A DNA stretch of 64,000 bases from Halobacillus hunanensis (GTDB lineage: Bacteria > Bacillota > Bacilli > Bacillales > Halobacillaceae). The notes beneath the pieces were generated by a model. The model was given only the letters and a program-made list of their open reading frames with translations, made no database searches and was not told the DNA's origin. The stretch covers positions 744,001-808,000 of the forward strand of contig NZ_FVZB01000006.1 of the NCBI RefSeq assembly GCF_900166655.1. The letters run 5' to 3'. Below are positions 1 through 8,413 of this stretch, piece after piece. Within the stretch, counting starts at the first letter, position 1; every line of letters starts with the position of its first letter. The translations under genes were made by a program, and so were the position numbers.

Positions 1-85
1 TAATCGGGGTATGTGTGTTAAAGTAGTGCTCATCAAACGCCTCTTTATCCTCGGGTTGTTTGTACAGAGCAATTAGCTTGACCAT
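1..85 (-). CDS. EthD-family protein, 5' end only
   Basis: The minus strand encodes 28 N-terminal residues starting MVKLIALYKQPEDKEAF before the window ends, so the gene is partial. The start is the ATG at 83-85, preceded by a good AAAGGAG site. A short protein opening with MVKLIALYKxPxD fits the EthD/dimeric alpha-beta barrel family, small proteins of uncertain role often found next to ring-degradation genes. It lies about 440 bases downstream of paaD on the same strand with a repeat element between, so it may belong to the same catabolic region without being strictly in the operon. The family call rests on only 28 residues. Confidence 0.6.
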   Translation of the reverse strand, partial: MVKLIALYKQPEDKEAFDEHYFNTHTPI

Positions 86-269
86 TTATAAAAACTCCTT
101 TCTTGTGTAAAACGATTTAATTTCATAATTTCTCTTTTCACAATACGAAGGTTAAAATATGCCGCGCGGGACCCACAGTCGACATCCTCTAAGCTTTCAG
201 AGAGGCTGAGACAAAAGTGTTTTTCAAATGGAAATCCGAACTATAAAAATTATAATTGGTGCATGTAAA

Positions 270-390
270 CCGCTACGAAAATATACTTCGCTTTCCGCGG
301 GCGGCTGTTGAGCCTCCTTGTGCTAGCGCACTGCGGGGTCTCACCTAGGCCTTTCCTCCCGCAGGAGTCTTCGTATATTTTCTCCGCTAA
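270..390. repeat. Imperfect palindromic intergenic element, copy 1
   Basis: The element has the ends GAAAATATAC (left, 277-286) and its inverse GTATATTTTC (right, 373-382), with inner arms ACTTCGCTTTCCGCGGGC and CCCGCAGGAGTCTTCG. A second copy at 6022-6145 shares both inner arms with few differences. The middles of the two copies differ. It fills most of the 86-523 gap between the EthD-like gene and paaD. It looks like a non-coding, fold-back repeat of the REP/MITE type; no ORF is inside. Confidence 0.7.
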
Positions 391-523
391 AACAGTACAT
401 TGTTCGTCTTTTTACTTAAATAAGTTTAATCATATCCCGTTGTAGGCTTCTTGTATATTAATTGCTAAGAGGCATTACTTTATTACGTATTAACTCTAGC
501 CACACAAAGGAAAAAACATAGAC

Positions 524-1024
524 TTACACAACTGAATAATCTACTACGGGTTTCATGGCTTCAAATGGATTTTTACAGGAACCGCAATAGAGAATACTGC
601 GGCATGCCGTCGGACCGAACACATTATCCATCGAGGTAAACGCTGATCCGCAATACGGACAATCGACGGACCATTCCTCCCCAGGCTGATAGTTTTCAGG
701 GGGCGGCGACACGCCATGTTTTCTCAGTTGTTCTTTTCCTTCATTAGTAATCGCATCCGTTGACCATCTAATCTGGAAGGAAAATTCAACGTGACACCTC
801 TCTACCCATTCCAAACTTTCTACTGCAAGCTTCACATTTTTTTCAATAAAATCGAGGGCGGGGCAGCCTGCAAAGGTGGGTACCATGGTGATCGATACGT
901 TGCGATGATTCACCAGTACGTCATGAACCATCCCGAGATCCCGAACGCTGACTGAGGGAAGCTCAGGATCATCCACTGTTTTTAAAATGGCTAGAATCTC
1001 CTGTCGCTTTTGTTCATCATTCAC
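524..1024 (-). CDS. paaD: Phenylacetyl-CoA epoxidase maturation subunit PaaD
   Basis: A 166-residue protein with an N-terminal MIP18/DUF59-type domain (about residues 5-85) and a C-terminal cysteine-rich tail with CPYC (Cys122, Cys125) and CGSC (Cys147, Cys150) pairs, as in PaaD. PaaD is thought to help metal-centre assembly in the phenylacetyl-CoA 1,2-epoxidase PaaABC(E), the enzyme that opens aerobic phenylacetate catabolism. It is the last gene of paaABCD, 24 bases after paaC. Length and order match the family. No strong terminator follows; the next features are an intergenic repeat and an EthD-like gene. Confidence 0.93.
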   Translation of the reverse strand: MNDEQKRQEILAILKTVDDPELPSVSVRDLGMVHDVLVNHRNVSITMVPTFAGCPALDFIEKNVKLAVESLEWVERCHVEFSFQIRWSTDAITNEGKEQLRKHGVSPPPENYQPGEEWSVDCPYCGSAFTSMDNVFGPTACRSILYCGSCKNPFEAMKPVVDYSVV

Positions 1025-1048
1025 GCTTATCCCCTCCTTTAAAATGAC

Positions 1049-1864
1049 TTACCATACCGCATACCGATCACTGTCATAAACCTCCGCCAGCGTTTGTAAA
1101 GCCTGGTCTAAGTCGGCGGTATGTTCACCTGATCGCCCGCTGCCAAACTTGTCACCCAGCGAATCGGCTGGTAAATCTTTGATCGTCGCCTGCACCTCTT
1201 GCAGCCACCGCTGCTTCAACTCACTCTCACCAGAGATTAATTGATGGTGTACGATATCCTGAGCTTTTGGCCCTAAATCGTAAATATCCTTGCCTTCTTC
1301 CCACGCTTCCTCTAAACGAGCCTGAATCTTCTCCTGAGCTTCTTCAGTTGAACTCAGAAGCTGCTGCATCCACATTTTCCAGTGCGCCAAGTGATAAGGC
1401 TGTTCCATCAATACCTTCTGTGCCGTGTTCGCCAGCGGCTCATAGGAGCTTTTCACAGCCGCTTCAAGTTTTACTTTTTTCATCGTTTCATATAAAAACT
1501 GACGAACAACGGTCAGCGCCCAGTCATACCACGGTTCTCCATAATAGGAACCTTCTCCATTTTTCTTTTCAAAATAGCTGGCATTCCGCCTTTGCTCAGG
1601 AGCGCGTTCGTGAGCAAGCGCATCCACTTTTCCTTCCCCTAAATCCTCTAATAATTGATAGTAGAGAAAAGCATGCCCCATCGTATTTTGCGTAATCGAT
1701 GAAAAAGCAACATCTTCTTCAATATGAGGTGCTAACCCAAGCCACTCAGAGCCTCGGAAAGAAATGATAAAGTCATCATCCGCCAGCTGATACAACAATT
1801 CAGTTAAGGCCTCGTAATAAGCAGGATTTTGTTTCGCCTGTTCAACGGTTTCAAAAGATTTCAT
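1049..1864 (-). CDS. paaC: Phenylacetyl-CoA 1,2-epoxidase structural subunit PaaC
   Basis: A 271-residue ferritin-like helical protein. The N-terminal part (LYQLADDDFIISFRGSEWLG) and the segment with NTMGHAFLYYQLL are typical of PaaC, the non-catalytic partner that forms the structural heterodimer with PaaA. The complex adds one oxygen atom to phenylacetyl-CoA to give the ring-1,2-epoxide. The ATG overlaps the paaB stop by four bases (ATGA), which indicates translational coupling and equimolar synthesis. The position between paaB and paaD is the standard order. Confidence 0.94.
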   Translation of the reverse strand: MKSFETVEQAKQNPAYYEALTELLYQLADDDFIISFRGSEWLGLAPHIEEDVAFSSITQNTMGHAFLYYQLLEDLGEGKVDALAHERAPEQRRNASYFEKKNGEGSYYGEPWYDWALTVVRQFLYETMKKVKLEAAVKSSYEPLANTAQKVLMEQPYHLAHWKMWMQQLLSSTEEAQEKIQARLEEAWEEGKDIYDLGPKAQDIVHHQLISGESELKQRWLQEVQATIKDLPADSLGDKFGSGRSGEHTADLDQALQTLAEVYDSDRYAVW

Positions 1865-2220
1865 GATTTCTTCACCTCTTTCCAGGACATAATTTCTTTT
1901 TCATCTAACATGCCTTGTTCTTTTTCACTCCACTTTTTCCTCAAATAACCGTAACCTTTTGTACTACGATAATCTTTGTTGTCTAAACGATTCGTCCATT
2001 GCAGGCGCTCTTCACTATTCATGGAGCGAATATGATTGCGCGGCACCACCCAGACATCGAGCACTTTTTCCCGGCGCATAAAATTCTCTTGTGCCATGTT
2101 CAGCGCCATGTCGTCATTGGGAGCGAGCAGGCTGAACTGGTGCTGGATGGGTGATTTTTCATTCTTTTTACTAAACACTTCATATTCTCGATAAAAGTTA
2201 GATTCATTCTGTTTTTCCAT
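1861..2220 (-). CDS. paaB: Phenylacetyl-CoA 1,2-epoxidase subunit PaaB
   Basis: A small (119-121 residue) protein with the PaaB core: a REYEVFSKK segment near the N-terminus, QHQFSLLAPNDDMALNMAQE in the middle, and VWVVPRNHI. PaaB is a small subunit needed for a stable, active epoxidase complex. Three ATG codons follow one another at 2226, 2223 and 2220; the GGGAG site sits too close to the first and best fits the third, chosen here. It ends in a four-base overlap with paaC and begins 18-24 bases after paaA. Confidence 0.92.
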   Translation of the reverse strand: MEKQNESNFYREYEVFSKKNEKSPIQHQFSLLAPNDDMALNMAQENFMRREKVLDVWVVPRNHIRSMNSEERLQWTNRLDNKDYRSTKGYGYLRKKWSEKEQGMLDEKEIMSWKEVKKS

Positions 2221-2244
2221 CATCATCTCTCCCTTCCGAAGCCC

Positions 2245-3225
2245 TTATGAAACAACAACTTGCGGAGCCAGCGCCTGCCGCACCCAGCGATTGTTTTCAT
2301 AGGCGATTTCTCTTAAACGCAAGCGTTCTTTTGAGCGTGGTCCATTATTGCTGATAATTTGTTTAAATTCATTCCAATCAGGCTGTTGATAGATCCAACG
2401 CTGTTTCTCTTCATCATAATGAACCGTTTCATCCGGAACCGTTAACCCTAGTGAGAAAACACGCGGCAAGTATTTATCGAGAAAAGCCTGACGCAATTCT
2501 TCATTGGAACTTTTGCGAATGCGATATTTCGTTGTCACTTCCTGCTTTGAAGATCCTGTTGTGGATGCTGATTCAGGTCCGAAAAACATTAACAGGGAAG
2601 GCCACCAATTATTCAGTGATTCTTGCAGGATTCTCCTCTGTTCCTTCGTCCCTTCGGCTAACGCCATAATAATCGCTTCTCCATGCTGGGCGTGAAAGAC
2701 TTCTTCTTGACAGATCCGTTTGAGAGCTCGCTGGTAAGGTCCATAGGAGGCGTCTAACATATTGGTTTGTGAAATAATCGCAGCCCCATCAACGAGCCAC
2801 CCCACCATCCCTGCATCTGCCCACGTTCGCGTTGGCATGTGAAAAACGTTATGGAATTTTAAGTCGCCATTTAATAGATCTTCCATTAAGCTTTCTCTGT
2901 TTTTCCCATAAGGTTTCATTAAATCCTCAGCTACTCGTAAAAGCAGCTGGCCGTGACCCATTTCATCTTGAACTTTTGCCATAATCCCCAGTTTTCTTTT
3001 AACAGTCGGCGCTTTCGGCACCCACTCTTTCTCAGGAAGTGCCCCCATAATTTCGCTGATTCCGTGCATGGAAATGAGTTTAATTAAGGTTTGGCGATAC
3101 TCATCCGGCATCCAATCGTCAGCCTCGATTTTTTCACCAGCTTCAACGCGCTCCATAAACCGCGCATATTTTTCTTTATCTTCATCAACATTGTCTGCAG
3201 CTAATGTGCCACCGTAGTTATACAC
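2245..3225 (-). CDS. paaA: Phenylacetyl-CoA 1,2-epoxidase catalytic subunit PaaA
   Basis: A 326-residue ferritin-like di-iron protein, the catalytic oxygenase subunit. Candidate iron ligands are visible: the QDEMGHGQ segment (Glu88, His91) and EEVFHAQHGE (Glu174/175, His178, with His181 nearby), as in PaaA/BoxB-type proteins. The start is GTG at 3223-3225, behind AAGGGAG; no ATG fits. It is the first gene of paaABCD and is divergent from paaK, with a 244-base control region between them. Electrons must come from a reductase, but no PaaE (FNR plus 2Fe-2S) gene is present in this window. Confidence 0.95.
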   Translation of the reverse strand: MYNYGGTLAADNVDEDKEKYARFMERVEAGEKIEADDWMPDEYRQTLIKLISMHGISEIMGALPEKEWVPKAPTVKRKLGIMAKVQDEMGHGQLLLRVAEDLMKPYGKNRESLMEDLLNGDLKFHNVFHMPTRTWADAGMVGWLVDGAAIISQTNMLDASYGPYQRALKRICQEEVFHAQHGEAIIMALAEGTKEQRRILQESLNNWWPSLLMFFGPESASTTGSSKQEVTTKYRIRKSSNEELRQAFLDKYLPRVFSLGLTVPDETVHYDEEKQRWIYQQPDWNEFKQIISNNGPRSKERLRLREIAYENNRWVRQALAPQVVVS

Positions 3226-3242
3226 TATACCACTCCCTTGTT

Positions 3243-3284
3243 ACGTTTGTTTAACGTCATTATAAATAAACGTTATATAATAAT
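3243..3284. promoter_or_regulatory. Candidate PaaX operator at the paaA promoter
   Basis: The stretch contains AACGT (3253-3257) and ACGTT (3270-3274) as an inverted pair, followed by an AT-rich tail; 3261-3280 reads TATAAATAAACGTTATATAA. Almost the same sequence, ATAAATAACGTTATATTATT, lies at 8376-8395 in front of the second catabolic operon. Sharing by two catabolic promoters suggests a common regulator, most likely PaaX; that link is inferred. Confidence 0.5.
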
Positions 3285-3383
3285 CAACCCTAAAATGTTT
3301 TTCTATCTGTTCACGATTGTTGTAAACATTGATAAAACAGCCTATGTAACGGTTTTAATTACTATTTAAATTTTCTCAATATA

Positions 3384-3412
3384 TTGACAGCGTTTTCATT
3401 AACAGATATCTT
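3384..3412 (+). promoter_or_regulatory. Putative sigma-A promoter of paaK
   Basis: TTGACA (3384-3389), a 17-base spacer and TATCTT (3407-3412). A TATAAT further down (about 3438) lacks a good -35. The phrase ACGGTTTT occurs twice nearby, in TGTAACGGTTTT (about 3345) and TGTGACGGTTTT (about 3418), and may be regulator contacts. Confidence 0.5.
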
Positions 3413-3469
3413 GAATGTGACGGTTTTCAAATATATCGTATAATTAATATCATAGGAGGAGATCATATC

Positions 3470-4804
3470 ATGTCTACTTTTTCGGAAAGAGAACATTGGA
3501 GTCGCTCAAGAATGAAAGACTTTCAATGGGAAGGTTTGAAAAAGACAGTGGAACGCGTGTATAACCATGTCCCGTTTTACCGAGAATCCTTTCAACAATC
3601 TTCAATCACCCCTGACGATATTCAGTCATGGGAGGATGTCCAACAGCTTCCTTTTACGAAGAAACACCACTTGCGCGAGAATTATCCTTTTAACTTATTG
3701 GCCACTCCTATGGAGGAAGTTGTCCGAATCCATGCCTCATCTGGTACAAGCGGGAAACCGACGGTCGTGGCCTATTCAAGAAATGATATGGATCATTGGG
3801 GGGAAATCGTAGCCCGCGCTATTTACATGGCTGGAGGGCGTAAGGGAGACGTACTTCACAACGCTTACGGGTATGGTTTATTTACAGGCGGATTAGGACT
3901 TCATGTGGGTTCCGAACATTTAGGCTGTGCTACTGTTCCGATTTCAGGCGGAAATACATCAAAGCAAATTACACTCATTCAAGACTTTAAACCTCGTGTC
4001 ATTTGTTCGACTCCATCCTATTTGTTGAACATAGGAGAAACGATGAAGAATATGGGCATTGCCCCAGCCTCCACTTCTTTAAAACATGCGATACTCGGTG
4101 CTGAACCTTGGTCAGAACAAATGAGAAAGACAATTGAGAACATGTTTGATATAAAAGCCTCAGACATATACGGGCTCAGCGAAGTGATGGGGCCAGGAGT
4201 AGCTATGGAATGTGCGGAATGTCAGGATGGCCTTCATATTGCAGACGATCACTTTCTCGTCGAAGTGATTAACCCGGATACACTCGAGCCTGTACCCGAT
4301 GGCGAGGATGGAGAACTCGTTTTCACAAGCCTTACGAAGGAAGCACTGCCGATTATTCGTTATCGAACCGGTGATATATCTTCGATTACTCGGGAAACAT
4401 GCGCGTGTGGACGAACGACAACGAAGATGAGCAGGATTAAGGGACGCTTAGATGACATGCTCATTATCCGCGGCGTTAATGTCTTTCCTTCCGAAATCGA
4501 GCGTTACATTTGTGGCATGGATGAATTAGCACCTCATTACCAAATTCACCTTCAGAAAAAAGGCGTCATGGACCACGTTGAATTACACGTGGAAGTTTGT
4601 GAAAAGTTCTTTGCCTCTTTGCCGGAACAGAACTTAAACGATTCCATTGCCCACGAACTTGTCCGAAAGATCCAGAAGGTATTAAAGATGGAAGCTCTCG
4701 TTTCTATGGAAGTCACTTTAAAAGAGCCAAAAACCATTCCCCGCTCTGAAGGAAAAGCTAAACGCATTTTTGATACTCGTTCTTCCCTGTCTGCTTCCCT
4801 ATAA
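3470..4804 (+). CDS. paaK: Phenylacetate-CoA ligase
   Basis: A 444-residue adenylate-forming enzyme that converts phenylacetate, ATP and CoA to phenylacetyl-CoA, the first step of the pathway. The P-loop-like motif SSGTSGKPT is at residues 90-98, the adenylation-core motif YRTGD follows at about residue 300, a CACGR segment comes next, and the C-terminal KGRLDDMLIIRGVNVFPSE is diagnostic for PaaK. Length (about 440) matches. ATG follows AGGAGG at normal spacing. It is divergent from paaA and ends in a strong terminator. Confidence 0.96.
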   Translation: MSTFSEREHWSRSRMKDFQWEGLKKTVERVYNHVPFYRESFQQSSITPDDIQSWEDVQQLPFTKKHHLRENYPFNLLATPMEEVVRIHASSGTSGKPTVVAYSRNDMDHWGEIVARAIYMAGGRKGDVLHNAYGYGLFTGGLGLHVGSEHLGCATVPISGGNTSKQITLIQDFKPRVICSTPSYLLNIGETMKNMGIAPASTSLKHAILGAEPWSEQMRKTIENMFDIKASDIYGLSEVMGPGVAMECAECQDGLHIADDHFLVEVINPDTLEPVPDGEDGELVFTSLTKEALPIIRYRTGDISSITRETCACGRTTTKMSRIKGRLDDMLIIRGVNVFPSEIERYICGMDELAPHYQIHLQKKGVMDHVELHVEVCEKFFASLPEQNLNDSIAHELVRKIQKVLKMEALVSMEVTLKEPKTIPRSEGKAKRIFDTRSSLSASL

Positions 4805-4823
4805 AATGTCTATTACTATGGTT

Positions 4824-4860
4824 ATACAAAGCGAAGGACATTTCGCTTTGTATTTTTTTG
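4824..4860 (+). terminator. Rho-independent terminator after paaK
   Basis: Inverted repeat ATACAAAGCGAA / TTCGCTTTGTAT (4824-4835 and 4842-4853) with a six-base loop, followed by a run of seven T. It separates paaK from paaX. Confidence 0.9.
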
Positions 4861-5060
4861 TATCCAGAAAAAATAGTATGACGCTTTTTCTTTTTGTAGT
4901 AGAATACCTATTAGAGGATTTTTCTTCAAAACGTCCCTTTTTATTGCTTTAATTAAAATGAAAAAGCAAATTAGGTTTTTACGATTATTTAAAGTGATAA
5001 GCGAGCATGATAGCATAATATACAAGCTATAAACCACGGAGGAAAAAGAAAGGACAGCTG

Positions 5061-5912
5061 ATGGAAAAACTATTTAACACACGTTCCATGATTTTTACAT
5101 TATACGGAGATTACATTAGTCAATACGGAAATGTCATATGGATTGGCAGTTTAATTCGATTACTTAAAGAGTTCGGACATAACGAACAATCTGTGCGGGC
5201 AGCGATATCCCGTATGAGCAAACAAGGCTGGGTACAGTCGGAAAAACAAGGAAACAAAAGTTATTATTACTTAACAGACCGCGGCAAAAAGCGAATGGAT
5301 GAAGCCGCGAACCGAATTTATCAAATCAACCCTCCTTCCTGGGACGGAGAGTGGCGGTTACTGCTCTATACGATCCCGGAAGACAAACGCCATTTACGAG
5401 ATGAATTAAGGAGAGAATTAGTTTGGAGCGGTTTTGGCCTTTTATCAAACAGCTGCTGGATCACGCCAAACCCATTAGAAGAGCAAGTTAACAACTTAAT
5501 TGCCAAATACGAAATTGATTCCTATGTCAATTTTTTTCGGGCAAAATATGAAGGTATGAATCAAAACAAAGACCTCGTCGATCAATGCTGGGATCTCGAG
5601 GAAGTGAATGAGCGGTACTCGGAGTTTATCCAAACATATAGCCAGAAATATATAATCGATAAGAATAAGATTGAAAAAGGAGATTTAAGCGACGGAAGCT
5701 GTTTCGTCGAAAGAACAATGTTAGTCCATCAATACAGGAAATTTTTGTTCATCGATCCAAGCCTTCCTCAGGAGCTATTGCCGGAGGATTGGTTGGGAGA
5801 TTCAGCGGCTTCCCTATTTAGAGACTACTATCAAATGTTAAGGGAACCTGCGACGCGCTTTTTTGAATCTGTCTTTGAACCCGGTGAACCGCTTGATACG
5901 AAGGAATCCTGA
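5061..5912 (+). CDS. paaX: Phenylacetate catabolism repressor PaaX
   Basis: A 283-residue transcription factor of the PaaX family. The N-terminus (MEKLFNTRSMIFTLYGDYI, then HNEQSVRAAISRMSKQGWV) is the winged-helix DNA-binding domain, and the rest carries the PaaX central and C-terminal domains. PaaX represses paa genes and is released by phenylacetyl-CoA. The gene has its own terminator on both sides, so it is a separate unit next to paaK. The likely targets are the paaA promoter and the promoter at 8320-8395, which share a sequence motif. Confidence 0.92.
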   Translation: MEKLFNTRSMIFTLYGDYISQYGNVIWIGSLIRLLKEFGHNEQSVRAAISRMSKQGWVQSEKQGNKSYYYLTDRGKKRMDEAANRIYQINPPSWDGEWRLLLYTIPEDKRHLRDELRRELVWSGFGLLSNSCWITPNPLEEQVNNLIAKYEIDSYVNFFRAKYEGMNQNKDLVDQCWDLEEVNERYSEFIQTYSQKYIIDKNKIEKGDLSDGSCFVERTMLVHQYRKFLFIDPSLPQELLPEDWLGDSAASLFRDYYQMLREPATRFFESVFEPGEPLDTKES

Positions 5913-5927
5913 CTATGTATTAATCTA

Positions 5928-5977
5928 AGTAGTTCGGTTTTGGAGTACACTCACTCCAGAACCGAACTGCTTTTTTG
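5928..5977 (+). terminator. Terminator after paaX
   Basis: Long stem AGTAGTTCGGTTTTGGAGT / ACTCCAGAACCGAACTGCT with a six-base loop, then six T. Confidence 0.9.
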
Positions 5978-6021
5978 TTATAGGCTCCCGGAAATATTAC
6001 ACCTACCGGCTCTATAAACTC

Positions 6022-6145
6022 GCAGTTAACATACACTTCGCTTTCCACGGGCACGGCCTCAGATTCCTCAGAAAGCAAAGACCGCTTTCCTGCGGGATCT
6101 TCGACTCGCGCTGTTCCCGTAGGAGTCTTCGTGTATGTCAACTGC
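6022..6145. repeat. Imperfect palindromic intergenic element, copy 2
   Basis: Outer inverted ends GCAGTTAACATACAC and GTGTATGTCAACTGC, inner arms CTTCGCTTTCCACGGGC and CCCGTAGGAGTCTTCG. The inner arms match copy 1 at 270-390, while the outer ends and centre differ, so the arms co-vary within each copy. It lies between paaX and the carbonic anhydrase-like gene; the rest of the 5977-6330 gap shows nothing else. Confidence 0.72.
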
Positions 6146-6330
6146 TGGCATGAGGAGTTTAGATAAGCCTCTCAAAACCATCCAATATCAAAACCATTCT
6201 AAAAAAACCTATAGTAGTTTAATTACATTTACTATCAGGTGAAACCTGTCAGGATGCTAAATAGATTGTCCTAAGCTAATATCAACTGCAAAGAATAATC
6301 CTTTCGATTACGCACTGTACCGTAATAAAA

Positions 6331-6367
6331 TAGCTTGTAGACAAACCTAGGGTTTGTCTACAAGCTA
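6331..6367 (-). terminator. Terminator of the gamma-carbonic anhydrase gene
   Basis: Near-perfect 17-bp stem (TAGCTTGTAGACAAACC and its inverse) with a tiny loop. On the minus strand it runs into TTTTATT. Confidence 0.85.
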
Positions 6368-6377
6368 GAAATAAAAC

Positions 6378-6908
6378 TTATCCAAACACTTTCTCAAGCA
6401 CCTCTACTTTTTGAAATTCCTTCCCTTTCTGAACATATGTCTGAATCGTCTCCTCAATCATTTCCATGTCTTTATCCGTCAGTTCCCTCACTACCTTACC
6501 CGGAGAACCAAGGACGAGAGAACGAGGAGGAATCACTTTCCCTGAAGGAACTAGACTATTTGCGCCTACAATCGAATACTCTCCAATCTCAGCCCCATCT
6601 AATACAGTTGCCCCCATGCCTACCAATGATCCTTTTCTCAATGTGCAGCCATGGACTATCGCATTATGTCCGACCGACACTTCATCTTCGAGTGTTAATG
6701 GAAAGTCTTCGTAAAGATGACACATCGTGTTTTCCTGAATATTGCAGCGCTCGCCAATCCGAATCGGCCCTTCGTCCCCTCTTAAGACAACATGAAACCA
6801 AATACTTGATTGAGCTCCAATCTCGACATCCCCAATCACTTTAGCCCCATCTGCAACAAAAGCGGTCTCGTGAATTTGCGGTGAAAAGTCCTTATAACGA
6901 TAAATCAT
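6378..6908 (-). CDS. Gamma-carbonic anhydrase-like hexapeptide protein (PaaY type)
   Basis: A 176-residue left-handed beta-helix protein. His64 (MCHLYE), His81 and His86 (VGHNAIVHG) form the zinc triad of gamma-carbonic anhydrases. The closest named relatives are YtoA/YrdA and the PaaY thioesterase of paa clusters, so in this context it may hydrolyse stalled CoA thioesters; the sequence alone cannot separate the two roles. The start is the ATG at 6906-6908 behind GGGAGGAG; an upstream ATG at 6923 overlaps that ribosome binding site and is rejected. It is transcribed alone. Confidence 0.85.
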   Translation of the reverse strand: MIYRYKDFSPQIHETAFVADGAKVIGDVEIGAQSSIWFHVVLRGDEGPIRIGERCNIQENTMCHLYEDFPLTLEDEVSVGHNAIVHGCTLRKGSLVGMGATVLDGAEIGEYSIVGANSLVPSGKVIPPRSLVLGSPGKVVRELTDKDMEMIEETIQTYVQKGKEFQKVEVLEKVFG

Positions 6909-6976
6909 TTGTACTCCTCCCATCCCTTCATGTTATACTTTTTAATATAACACATTTTTAACGGAGGTGCATGATT

Positions 6977-7936
6977 ATGAATGATATAGCAAAAATATTA
7001 GGTGTAGACCTTCCTTTTATCCAGGGAGGAATGGGGAATATCAGCCACGCTTCTCTGGCCGTCGCTGTCTCGGAAGCCGGCGGGTTAGGCACGATTGGTG
7101 CTGGCACATTAGCTCCTGAAAAAGTGGAACAGATGATTCTGGATATCCGCCGCGAAACGTCAAAGCCATTTGCCATCAACATCCCCCTCGCCATCCAGCC
7201 TTACGTCAAAGACATTCTCACGCTGATAAAAAAGCATCAAGTACCTGCTGTTGCTCTATCTGCAGGAAATCCCGCTCCCTATATTGAGCCTTTGAAGACT
7301 GATAATGTTGTCGTCATGTGTGTCGTCGCGAATGAAAAGCAAGCTCGAAAAGCCGAAGCGGCAGGAGCTGACATTGTAATAGCGGAAGGATATGAAGCAG
7401 CAGGTATTAATGCAAAAGAAGAACTCACCACGTTTACATTACTCCCTAAAGTTGCTTCATCTGTAGCCATTCCTGTCGTGGCCGCCGGCGGCATCGGGGA
7501 TGGACGCGGAGTGCTGGCTGCGATGAGTTTAGGCGCACAAGGCGTCCAATTAGGCACACGGCTCATCGCAACAAAAGATGCCCAGGTTCACCCGGCTTAT
7601 AAAGAAGCCTTGTGCTCGGCCGGCTCTGACGGCACCATGATCGTCGGCCGACCTTATCAGCAAGTAAGACGCATCTTAAAAACACCATATGGACAGCAAT
7701 TGCTCGATTCTGAAAAAGAAGAAATCCCTCTTGAATCTTACTTAGAAAAAACCGATGAATCCCACCATATTCTGGGCGCAATCGAAGGCAAACTGGAGGA
7801 AGGTCACGTCAATGCCGGACAAATATCTACGATGATTGAGGACATCCCAACTGTCCAGGAACTGTTTACACGGATGATCCAGGAAGCACAAAGCAGCCTA
7901 AAAGACATATCATTACCTGTCCACAGCCAGAAATAA
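6977..7936 (+). CDS. Nitronate monooxygenase / FabK-like FMN oxidoreductase
   Basis: A 319-residue TIM-barrel flavoprotein of the 2-nitropropane dioxygenase family. It opens with FIQGGMGNISHASLAVAVSE and carries VVAAGGIGDGRGVLAAMSLG and AQGVQLGTRL, the FMN phosphate-binding region. Family members oxidise alkyl nitronates or, as FabK, reduce enoyl-ACP; the sequence does not decide between them. ATG at 6977 sits eight bases after GGAGGT, whereas ATG 6971 is too close. The gene is divergent from the carbonic anhydrase-like gene and ends in its own terminator. A link to phenylacetate metabolism is only positional. Confidence 0.8.
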   Translation: MNDIAKILGVDLPFIQGGMGNISHASLAVAVSEAGGLGTIGAGTLAPEKVEQMILDIRRETSKPFAINIPLAIQPYVKDILTLIKKHQVPAVALSAGNPAPYIEPLKTDNVVVMCVVANEKQARKAEAAGADIVIAEGYEAAGINAKEELTTFTLLPKVASSVAIPVVAAGGIGDGRGVLAAMSLGAQGVQLGTRLIATKDAQVHPAYKEALCSAGSDGTMIVGRPYQQVRRILKTPYGQQLLDSEKEEIPLESYLEKTDESHHILGAIEGKLEEGHVNAGQISTMIEDIPTVQELFTRMIQEAQSSLKDISLPVHSQK

Positions 7937-7939
7937 AGT

Positions 7940-7976
7940 AAAGCGGATACCCGAAAAGGTATTCGCTTCTTTTATT
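7940..7976 (+). terminator. Terminator after the FabK-like gene
   Basis: AAGCGGATACC / GGTATTCGCTT stem (7941-7951 and 7958-7968) followed by CTTTTATT. Confidence 0.8.
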
Positions 7977-8042
7977 GTCACCTTTTTTCCACCTCAGGTC
8001 ATCCATTCATTTCCATTTTCATAAGGAGCAGCGGGTTGTATT

Positions 8043-8165
8043 GCTCTCTAACGCGGACCGATAACGTCTTAACCCCCCGTGATAGCGCCCTATCCGGAAA
8101 TATAACTCCCTAACGCAATGGCATAACGACTTAACGAACAAGTATAGCGCCCTAACTAAATGCCT
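8043..8165. repeat. Array of short motifs at 20-21 bp spacing (array 1, CTAAC type)
   Basis: Six degenerate units of the form ATA(A/G)CGnC(C/T)TAAC. The TAAC/TATC core starts at 8049, 8070, 8091, 8111, 8132 and 8153, giving steps of 21, 21, 20, 21 and 21. The sequence between cores is not conserved. The 20-base step breaks any reading frame. It lies in the gap between the FabK-like gene and the second catabolic operon; about 150 bases between the array and the promoter show nothing recognisable. Confidence 0.7.
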
Positions 8166-8319
8166 CACTGTTTACGGTCTGTCTGGAGTAGTATTGGGCA
8201 GCTGCTCCCCTGCTCACCGACGGGATTTTAATTTTTCGGCAGCAAGCCCGCACCCTAACAGACAGTTACGGGAGCCATCAGCCTCCTTACTATTTTTTCA
8301 AAAAAGACGATGCTTCATA

Positions 8320-8395
8320 TTGACAGTTTATAATATATTACGTATCCTTCTATATAACAAAATATAAATAAACGTATAAATAACGTTATATTATT
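8320..8395 (+). promoter_or_regulatory. Promoter and candidate PaaX operator of the second catabolic operon
   Basis: TTGACA (8320-8325), 17-base spacer, TATCCT (8343-8348). Downstream is AACGTATAAATAACGTT (8371-8387), an inverted AACGT/ACGTT pair, followed by ATATTATT; 8376-8395 nearly matches 3261-3284 in front of paaA. Repression by PaaX is inferred from this sharing. Confidence 0.55.
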
Positions 8396-8413
8396 TTATA
8401 AGGAGAGATGAGA

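Noticed and set aside
1267-1695. 142-residue open frame on the plus strand inside paaC
   Set aside because: It is antisense to a well-supported gene, has no ribosome binding site and no recognisable domain.
6437-6844. Two long plus-strand frames inside the carbonic anhydrase-like gene
   Set aside because: Both are shadows of a gene with a clear zinc triad and ribosome binding site on the other strand.
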